Under the pieces are notes generated by a model. It was not told the origin of the DNA and searched no databases. It saw only the letters and a program-made list of their open reading frames with translations. A stretch of 64,000 nucleotides of DNA from positions 8,732,855 to 8,796,854 of the forward strand of contig JANVCC010000270.1 in the NCBI GenBank assembly GCA_025345505.1, given 5' to 3'. The translations under genes were made by a program, and so were the position numbers. This document shows, one piece after another, positions 55,419 to 64,000 of this stretch. Source of the DNA: Todiramphus chloris collaris (Eukaryota; Chordata; Aves; Coraciiformes; Alcedinidae). Every line of letters starts with the position of its first letter. Position 1 is the stretch's first letter.

Positions 55419-57935
55419 GGTTTCCCAGCCATTAAAACTCAAACAAAGATGTAACACAAGTATGTAGCACATCACACTTAAGAAAACCACTAGCCACATT
55501 TACTACATTTTTTTAATGCAGTAAAAATACTGCATGTTGTGTTTAGTATATTTTATTAAATTTTAAATAACACCTATCTCAGAAGGATGATTTTCTTTCA
55601 TAATTACACTGAACAAAAGCAAAAGACATTGGTCTTCTGCATCAGCTGTCCAGCTTTTCCTTTGGATTTTACTAGAAAGTACATGAGTTACCTTACAGTG
55701 AAGAATTAATGTCTTTAAGGTCACCTTTTATTTTCCTAAATAAATTGCATAGTACTATTCAGCAACACCTGAATGAAAAAGTGTTTAAAGTTCTGTTTCA
55801 TGAGCAAGGTTCTAGCACTATACACATGACTGCTTGCAATAAATAATTTTTTGAGAAGGGAACAAATCCTTTCTTGCAAGTTATATGTGTATCAGTCATG
55901 ACTTGTAAACGTTCTGTTAGCAGTGTTAAGCTCTTCTGAATAGGAACATTTCCCCGTCCATCATCTGAAGATTGCACATCATCAAGTTTTAGCCAAATTG
56001 ACATTGTAATACCTTGGAATTTACAATCCAATTAAGAATCAAAATGAAAAAGAACCCAAACCAAAACCTTGTGATCTATAAACAAGCTAGGTGTCTGAGT
56101 GACACGCTTCTGTGACAACAATTTATTTAACATAAACTACAAAGTCCCTGGAGAAAGAGTGTCTGTGATTGCCTGATCAGGTGAGGATACTTCGACTCCA
56201 GGTTTTCACACAAGGAGAAGCTGAACAATACTCTTACTTGTATCTTATGAGGAATATTTTAATGTGCTGCAGAAAGAGGTCTTAATCGTTATCATTTGAA
56301 AATCAAGATATAATGAGATGAAGTGGATTGCCTAAACTCACTGACTACCTCAAAACCTGACCTGAGAGTGGACCAGCCCTGCTCCCTGTCCCAGTCCTTG
56401 CACAGGGGTGTGCCCGTGGTCTTGGCTGCGTGCTGCCAATGCAGAAGTGTTTCTTGCTGCTTGACTTAACTCGGGACACGTGGCAACATACAGGACACAT
56501 GACAGGATACCGTGTGAGCAGGTGCAAGGACTGAAACCACATCCCTCTTGCCATTGCTATGTACCTTGGAAAGCTCTCTAAGGTGCTTTGGTAAATTTAT
56601 AAGAGGAGAAATGCTGTATCTAAGAAAGGAAATTGGTTTTACCTCTCTTAAAACGCTGCAACACCGCATCCAGCTTTAATAAGCAGATGCCTTTGAAGCC
56701 TGACTCAAAGCAGAGGTACTTTGTTACAGGACACACAACTGGGAAAAGCTGAAGGATCTGTTAAGTGACCTAGTGACAGCAGAGCTGTGGGGCCTCCAAC
56801 AATTCCGAAAGATAAAAAGCATTAAAAAAACCCCCCGCCATTGTTCTCCGTTTGCACCAAGTAAACACATGCACAAAAAGATCTGTAAACACAGAGAAAG
56901 GATTTCCCACAACTTAGGTGGGGTATTCAAAGCTTGTAACCGAATCAAATAAAGCCAAAAAGGCAAGACTTCTAGGGACCTTTAAACTCTGACACAAAGG
57001 GAAGTGTCTGTGTCTGTCTGTGCACATGTGAGTGCCTCTTAATGACTGCAGAGGATGTAGCAGTGCTCGGACAACAGCACTTTCCTGTTACTGATATTTA
57101 TGTATTTTCCTTTTATAACTGCTAAACTCTAAAGCAGGGTCAGGCTTACTGTCTGAATCACCGAATGTGTTGCCACTTGTCTTACTTGGCATTAGCAAAT
57201 TATATTCCTGATAGTAGAAGGTAAGACTATATCCATTGAAATATTTTAATCAACAGATACTGCAGCCTCAAGACTGTACCCTGCAAGAATTCACACAGCT
57301 TGCACCAAAACCCTCACAAAAGGTCACAGATCAAGAGAAACTAGTCTGTGCTGGCTTGGTAAGGATGAAATGTAGCTCATGAGAGAGTTTTAAATGTGTT
57401 CTTTTTGAAGCTAGTTAAATGCACGTGTTAAAAGGGAACTACTTTGTATAGTTTAGATGGCCTTTTGGTAGATAGGTATGAGAACTTCCTGAAATACTCG
57501 ATTTTGTGAGAAGACAACAAAGCGTTCAAGAACCTCATTTAGCAATGGCTTATACAAAACTTACCAGTTTGCCCCTCCCAGAACCCCCTGCATTCCAGTT
57601 GCAGCTGGCTGACAGATTCCCAGTGCTGTAATTCATCAGGTCCTGTTGTGGGTGAAATGTTTCCATTTTGTTAGCAGGAACGTCTGGGCTGATGGATCTC
57701 TTCTGCTTAGAGAGTACCCAGTCAAGGTGTTCTGATTCAAAAGTAGGCATTTTATGCAGAGAAATGCTCAAAAGGCTTTGCCATTTGTTGAAGGGGGTGT
57801 GTGGCTGTACGTGGAGCTGAGGTTTAGTGCAGATTAAAAACTGAACTCTTTGCCATCAGTGCCATATTCTTGCAAAAGAAAAAAAACCAAAATAAAAAAC
57901 TCCAACAAGAAAGATGGGCTCATTAGATACAGATT

Positions 57936-58160
57936 AGATGCAATTCAGAGGAAAAGAAGAACAATCAGAGGTCTGGAGAACATGATCTGGGAGGAAAGTC
58001 TGGAAGACCTGGTAAAGGTTAGCCTTAAGAAGACCAAGAATAAGCAAAAAGTTTTTAAGTTCATGAATGGCTGCAGCAAGGGGACAAAGGCACTGATCAG
58101 TACTACTACTTGCTCAAAAATGGAGAGGTTAAGAAATAATAAAACCTTTTGAGGTTCTTT
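57936..58160 (+). mobile_element. ancient degraded CR1-type fragment
   Basis: The order GGTCTGGAGAACATGATCTG, GGAGGAAAGTCTGGAAGACC, TTAGCCTTAAGAAGACC and GTTTTTAAGTTCATGAATGG matches, with many changes, the late ORF2/3' region of old sauropsid CR1 subfamilies. The likeness is weaker than for the other copies, and no 3' end remains. Confidence 0.55.
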
Positions 58161-60371
58161 TACCTCAAGAAGTTCTCATGAAAAAAATCCTTGATTTCCA
58201 GGTTTGGTCAGTCCTATTAAACTTCTATAGGTATTCCAATGATCAGCTTCCTTATAATTAAAATTCAAAATTAATTTTACATTTCATATTCACATAGAGC
58301 TGTAAAGACACTAAACCTTTAAATGCTAATGTACTTCTAATCTGCACTTCACTATTGTGAATATGTCAGAAGAGCACTACTTAATTGATCAAGCAGCAGT
58401 CTGTGGCTGCTTTTTGACTTAACTAAGTTAATTACTCAACTATTTCACAATATGTTTTTCTTTTAAATAAATGAACTTTAATTGTGTTCATGAAAAAAAC
58501 CAAAACCACCACCAACACCATGACAAAAAGCAGGATTTTCCTTACTCCTGAAAGGATACAAGTGAGTGACTTCTCACCAAATCCATTGTTTTCAGGAGTC
58601 AACATTTTCCCCAAAGCTGTCTCAGTTGTCTCTCCACTGACAAAAGACCATGACTTCACAATTACATTAGCTGATTAGTGAAATAACTTGTTTTACTGGG
58701 GCAAACGTTGCTTCATCAAATCTGTTTACTCTGGTATACTGCGTGCTGAATCTTCATTCAAGCTGCATGACACAGTCCTGGAAGCCAACGTTGAGCTATG
58801 AACTATCCCAAGTCAATTCTCTGTGCTCAAGAAGTGTTTGGCATTAGATAGGCTCCAGCTCCGTCTGCACGTACTGTAGGAACAGTACAGCTGCTCTGGC
58901 ATAGAAACAGTCAGCCTCCTGCCCCAGCCACAGGCATCTCTGGAGCTCTTGATGGTGGAGGAGGAACAATACCTTCTTAGCTGGTTTTCATGCTGGTCTG
59001 AAGGTGCCTGACTGTATTTTAAAAGAACTGTAGCTGTAGGTGAAGAGTGGACTGTATGTGACACAATTTATTCATAGATGATATTCGATACTGATTGCTT
59101 CCTTCTGCTGAAAATTGCTATCCAAGGGAGCAGGAAACAATATTTGGATTGTCAATTCAGCATGGTAGCCTTGTCTGCCTTCCAATCACTCACAGACCAT
59201 GCTTATTTGTTGCTTATGCCCCATAGCACTCTAGTATGTGTATGTCCTTTCCTCATGTTAAAAAATATCTGAAGAAAATGCTGGAAAACTTTGCAAAGTT
59301 TTTTTGCTGTTAGAGCCTCTTCATTAAATTTCCATGCCTTGGGGCTAGCTGGATATATAGACTGACATAAATAACCCATATTTTTATAACATAAAACTCC
59401 CCAGAGCTGCCACAGAGTGATTTTTTTTCAAGGGCAATGAAAAAGAACCAGAATGAATTCTTCAGGTTACTATATAAGGAAACGCTCTTACGGCATTTTT
59501 GCATTTATAGCACTCCTGCACAAAGGCAGGATCTTCAGTTTTGATCCACACTTGAGTAATGTTTATCAGGCAGCTGAACTTTGGAATATAAGGAACTCTG
59601 TCTTCCTCGGAGCAGAATATTTGTTTACATGCTCCATATTGAGTGTAAAGCTTAGATGGGATCAGTATAAAAAAATATGAATGATAAGGTGCTGCTCAGT
59701 CAGCTAATTTTGACCAAAGAAAACTAGGGAGTGTTCATACAAATAGCTCTGGAAGCAGATTTTAATGGCTGTAACCAGGAACAGGAGGGTCCTAGGCGCA
59801 AACTAGTTCTGCCTGGGAGTAGTAACCTACTTGCTTATCTCGTCAGCTAAATGATTTACACAAAATGCATGGATTTACACAACTAGAGAAACCGTGTCAT
59901 CTCCAGGACAAGCAGAACACTCCAACAAAATCTGCATGTGTTCTAACTATTTCTGCCAGGAAATCAAGATGTGCATGCACATGTGTTGAATGCTTTAATA
60001 TACTGGGAAAAGTTAATCTCTTGTGGCAGTGGATAACTTCTCAGTGTCTACCAAAGCTTATGTTCTCTTTGTGTTCTGGAACCTTGACAATTTCAGTGTT
60101 GGGAAGGTCAGCTACACACAATGGTATAAAATCCGTGTGAATGAACTAGTCCAGAAGTCAAAGGCACGTCTTATTTTTAGTTGCACAACATCTTGAAGGA
60201 TGCAGTGTTCACTGGAAATATGTCATTGACATATTCATCCCGACTGGCAAGCTGCACTGAGTAGTGACTGAGCTGTCTGTAGTGGAGCAGGGTCAGTGCA
60301 AATCACTTTGACACCTTGGGCAGCTTGCCATGTCTTGCCTAGGAGCACTTCTGCATTCCATAGAACTGTTC
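58161..60371. other. intergenic DNA, nothing recognised
   Basis: AT-rich to about 58800; 58840-59050 is a slightly GC-richer patch with no identifiable family. No supportable coding region. Confidence 0.5.
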
Positions 60372-60459
60372 TGAGAAGGTTCCCAGTTTGAGGTGAGGCC
60401 AGCATAACCTTCCTACCTCCTCTCTCTCTCCAGCTCAGAGAAGCAAATCTTCAGCACTG
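60372..60459 (+). repeat. left arm of an 88-bp inverted repeat
   Basis: Reads TGAGAAGGTTCCCAGTTTGA through GAGAAGCAAATCTTCAGCAC. The complement of 60998-61085 matches it at 82 of 88 positions by eye, without gaps. The family is unknown. Confidence 0.85.
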
Positions 60460-60997
60460 CGCTTGAAAGAGTAGGAGTGAACCATGTTTACTGGGGATGT
60501 GAAGGATGTATGAGACTTGGGAATATTATCTATATCCAGGAGCCAAAGCTATCTGACTTACCCAAAAACTTTGGACTTTGCCTTTGCAGTTGTAGTCTTC
60601 ATACGGAAAGGACCCGTTACAAGATGATACTCACTACATTGCCTCTGTCCTGCTTATCAGCAGAGCATGACACTACGTGATATGTCTCTGACTACTGGTA
60701 GTAGATTCCACTCATTTTTTGATGTCTGGACCTGGCACAGTTGTACACAGCTTGTGTGCATTCCCACTGCACAGTGGGCCTGACACTATAAACAGTACTT
60801 ATGTTGCACCTTCATTCATCCTTTAAGCTCCTCTGTCATTAGCAAAAAAAAATCTCTTCTGTTGATCTTATTACCATCTTGGTTTCATAACCCTATTACT
60901 TGTTCAAAGCAAAGTCAGGCAGGCTGGAGCAAAAAAAAACCCCAAAACATGGACAGCTGTTGCCAACATGTAGAGAATAACTTGTGAATCAGGATCA
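60460..60997. other. 538-base spacer between inverted-repeat arms
   Basis: AT-rich sequence with A-rich runs near 60845 and 60935. No ORF or transposase-like reading is recognisable. Confidence 0.6.
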
Positions 60998-61085
60998 CAG
61001 CGCTGAAGATTTGCTTCTCTGAGATGGAGACAGAAAGGAGGTAGAAAGGTTATGCTGGCCTCACCTCAATCTGGGAACCTTCTCA
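60998..61085 (-). repeat. right arm of an 88-bp inverted repeat
   Basis: Reverse complement of the left arm, with about six mismatches. Weaker similarity may continue outward to about 61130 (GGCATGACATAG against the complement of CATGTCTTGCC). Confidence 0.85.
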
Positions 61086-63509
61086 AAGGTTGGGCTCAGT
61101 CAAATACTCTTCACTAGTGGGCATGACATAGCAGCAGAACTGTAGGATCTCAAACCCTCTTTTTAGAAATCTACTTAATCTGTCCTGTAGCTGCAGCTAT
61201 TATGAGAATGACCTCAAGAGAGAAAAGCATGTGACAGTGGTTATTTTACCTATGATTTTGCCATCCTGGTGATTACTAATTAATTTGTCATATAAGTAGC
61301 TCAAATATTAGGCCTGTCAGAGACACGTGACTCTATCCAAGAACAGTACAACACCCAAAGCCATATCTTTTATTGATATTGTTACAAATGGTTTTACATA
61401 GCTGGCATTCTCTAAATCAAAGAAGATTATTGATTGTCCAAATGCTTGGGCTTTTTCACTCTATACCTCAAGATTCATAAACAGAAAAATATTTCTCCAT
61501 GGTATGTCAATGTTTGGTCTGTGTTTGGAAAGTTCACCTACAGTAATGAGTTATATAGAAAGGACAAAGACATGATACAATGCAACATCTAAAAGACTGA
61601 AAGAAAGACAGGGATTCCAGTGGGGAAAAAACCCCAAATGTGTTCCTTTTGATTGTTCCTTGATGTGTTGTGCAGAAGCTCAGTACGGCAAGTACGAGAA
61701 AATCTTGCACAAGGGAGCAAGAGAAAAGCAAGCTTGGTAAGTCAGAGAGGAGGACTTAGTGGGATGATACAATTTCAGAAAATGAGGGATGTATTTTACT
61801 CCTGCACTGATACTAATTTCATCTTTTCATCAGTATAGATTTGTTTCATAGAGGATATGTCTTAGGAATGCTGCATGTCACCTTGGCTCAGTGTACTGCT
61901 ACCACTGTATCTAATTATAGATTTGATAAGTGTTAATGCATTTAGTAGTATTTTTGCTGCAGATTCATGCATAGTTCATAACACAGTTCTTGAAACAAGG
62001 TTTATAAGTTTCCATGTTATTTTGGAGTCTCTGAATTATGTTATGATGATGATGATGATGATGGTGATACAAAAGGAGGATCCATCATCCAAAACAGGCA
62101 GAAGAAAAAGTCAGCTGTTTAGTATTCAACACACAGCAATACCAAAAGTTTAGTGCTGGTCTTCTTAAAATCTTGGCCTAGGATTTCAAACCACTATGTA
62201 CATTCAGAAGTCTACCTTGCTATGCATCTCGAGGAAGTTGTTTGACTTTGCAGCTTCATTCACGATCTCTCCCCACCCTTTCTTTTTCATGGCACTAGAG
62301 CTATAAGATAAAAAGCAGTAAAAATTAGCTTCCTCCTAAGCACTGCTACTCCCCAGGTGTGATGTGAAGCATCACATTAAAAGCTGGTTGCCCGTCTGAC
62401 CTGGAGAAATGAATCACCACTGACAAACTGGCTGTTCCTGGGAATATTGCGAAGGCACGGAGTGACAGTGCATTAGTGAAAAGCTGGAAGTTCCATGTGC
62501 TCTTTCATTCTCTCCAAAATAGAATTCTCTTCTCTGGATATCATCCTTTTCAGGGAGTTAAGAGTCAGCTAGGCAGAAGAGACACTATGATATGGGACAC
62601 AAAGCAGGACGCTTTCTGTCTGCGTGTACTTGCAGAAATAGGTGGTGTGCAGGGCAGCTGAATAGCAGTCAGGGTTCAGGAAAGGTGGTATGAAAGGCAT
62701 CTAATCCATGAAGCAAAGAAAGGCTGGAAAAGTGTATTAGTGCCAGTAAGTTAATTAAACATCCCTACCCACCTACGCTGAAGTTATATTCCACTGCATC
62801 AGTTTCTATTTACTGGATTCGGTCCCATGCATGGGTTTTGTCCTCTGCTTGTGGTCCGGGTTGAGTCTTCAGTGTTCTTCAGGGTCTTCTAGATCTCCAT
62901 GTCTCTCTCAGGGTTTAAGAGGTCCAATGTGTGTGACCTTCTTCCATTTGTGTTGCTGAGACAGCCATAGCAAGATATCATCAAACTTTCCATAGAAATA
63001 GCAGACCATGTTAATTCTGATCTAAAATCTACCTGTGAAGTATTTAGTGAAACCAGAATTTACCCCATTAGTTCTTCGTCTGTATAACGGTGGTTGTTTG
63101 TTTATGTAACTGCAGATCAGTTACAATAATGCAGATCATTCTAGTGAAAACAAAGTCTCCATTCCAAGCTTCTCAGTATATGACCCAGCCAATATCATCT
63201 CTGGCAGATGAAGCACCAAGAGCTCTGCTCTGTGAACTCCTTATGAATTAGGCATGGCCATGTAGAAGTCTTCAGTGTTTAAACAACACAGTAACCATCT
63301 CTCTACCATGACTCCAGGACAGAAGATGCAATAGTTAGTTAACAATTACTACTTATTCTTCTGAAGAATAATCTTCAGACAGAAAAGTCCACCTAGTCAT
63401 TCCTTGAATGGGAGGTGTTCTGTAACTTTTATCATCCTAGCTGCTTTTTTTAAAATCTTTTTTTATTTAAATTGTATTATTTTTTACATGAGAGAGGCAG
63501 GGGTGCACA
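61086..63509. other. intergenic DNA, nothing recognised
   Basis: AT-rich with one (ATG)n microsatellite. The open frames are short and without recognisable motifs. Confidence 0.55.
62042..62067. repeat. (ATG)n microsatellite
   Basis: Seven ATG units, then an interrupted GTGAT. It produces a run of Met in one frame, which is not a real protein. Confidence 0.9.
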
Positions 63510-63720
63510 TAAATTTCACAGCATGGGTGAACCATACTTTCGTAAAGTGGTGCAATGATGGTCTTGATTTTGTTCTCTGTTCTTTTCCTGATAATTCCTA
63601 CCATCTGATTTGCTTTTTTGGACTGCACATTGAGCTCATAGTTCTGAGAAAATACTCAGTGCATCCTCAAGACCTGTCTGTTAGGTGTCAGCACAGAGTT
63701 CCATGGCATTGCTGGATTAT
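63510..63720. repeat. possible ancient CR1/L3-like repeat remnant
   Basis: The series GTTCTCTGTTCTTTTCCTGA, TAATTCCTACCATCTGATTT and GCTTTTTTGGACTGCACATT resembles, from memory, an old interspersed repeat found in reptiles and birds. Orientation is not assigned. A 139-codon plus-strand frame (63404-63823) runs through it and is probably chance. Confidence 0.45.
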
Positions 63721-64000
63721 CTGGCATTTGGTGTGGCTTGGTATGAACATTAAAAAAAAACAATTGTTGGAAGGATATGTTAATTTTCTTGTAATGAAGC
63801 TTACACCATTTTATGCAAGCTGATCTCCATGGTACTATCTCAATAGTAGAATTCTAGGGCCTTATGTATCAAATACGTGTATAGCAGTAGCTAAGTTAAC
63901 TGTTTGTCAGATGTATATTCAGATTGACCTTTTGGCTATGCTACTAAGAAGTAAACCTCTTAAAGTTCACCAATATATAAAGCAGTGCCAGTAAAACCGT

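Larger units (their letters stand above)
52693..57935. other. intergenic DNA, no recognised gene
   Basis: AT-rich, with a poly-T run (53734-53751) and an (AAC)n microsatellite (55391-55418). Overlapping opposite-strand open frames at 54547-54942 and 54647-55051 (131 and 134 codons) have no motif I recognise and no flanking splice logic. I see no transposon. Confidence 0.55.

Noticed and set aside
61653-62153. Frame with a run of Met residues
   Set aside because: The Met run is the (ATG)n microsatellite; there is no protein likeness.
63404-63823. 139-codon plus-strand frame
   Set aside because: Passes through a probable ancient repeat and poly-T-derived Phe runs; no family resemblance.

Overview
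The window is vertebrate nuclear DNA and almost certainly avian. Three things point that way: many CR1 LINE fragments, several ending in the CR1-type 3' repeat (ATTCTATG-like); a solo LTR of a family I recognise from bird genomes; and exons of a vertebrate Na+/H+ exchanger. Exact species cannot be told from the sequence. Apart from one 100-N gap (7083-7182) it is continuous. All identifications rest on reading and remembered family features; no database search was possible.

The only host protein-coding gene I can support is the 5' part of SLC9A3 (NHE3) on the minus strand. Exon 1 (29143-29338, from the ATG), exon 2 (5252-5554) and exon 3 (81-245) join in one frame with phase-1 introns. They encode residues 1-221 plus one base of a protein normally about 830 residues long. 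The rest of the gene lies beyond position 1. Intron 2 is 5.0 kb and intron 1 is 23.6 kb. A CpG-rich promoter region covers about 29380-30160.

Region by region: 1-5554 holds exons 3 and 2 plus intron 2, which contains one CR1 fragment. 5555-29142 is intron 1, with the assembly gap and several CR1 pieces, including a probable 5'-inverted insertion at 21.6-22.2 kb. 29143-30160 holds exon 1, 5' UTR and promoter, flanked by G-quadruplex motifs. 30161-64000 is upstream intergenic DNA with no recognisable host exon. It contains a solo LTR (34.36-35.10 kb), a CR1 with ORF1 and endonuclease remains (37.8-40.2 kb), a large CR1 5' inversion (50.2-52.7 kb), an 88-bp-arm inverted repeat of unknown origin (60.37-61.09 kb), and old repeat remnants near 58.0 and 63.6 kb.

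I found no novel coding system. The most interesting structures are the two opposite-orientation CR1 assemblies that look like twin-priming products, the unexplained inverted repeat at 60.4-61.1 kb, a strong G-quadruplex motif just inside intron 1, and a Gly-to-Val change at the exon 1/2 junction codon of NHE3.
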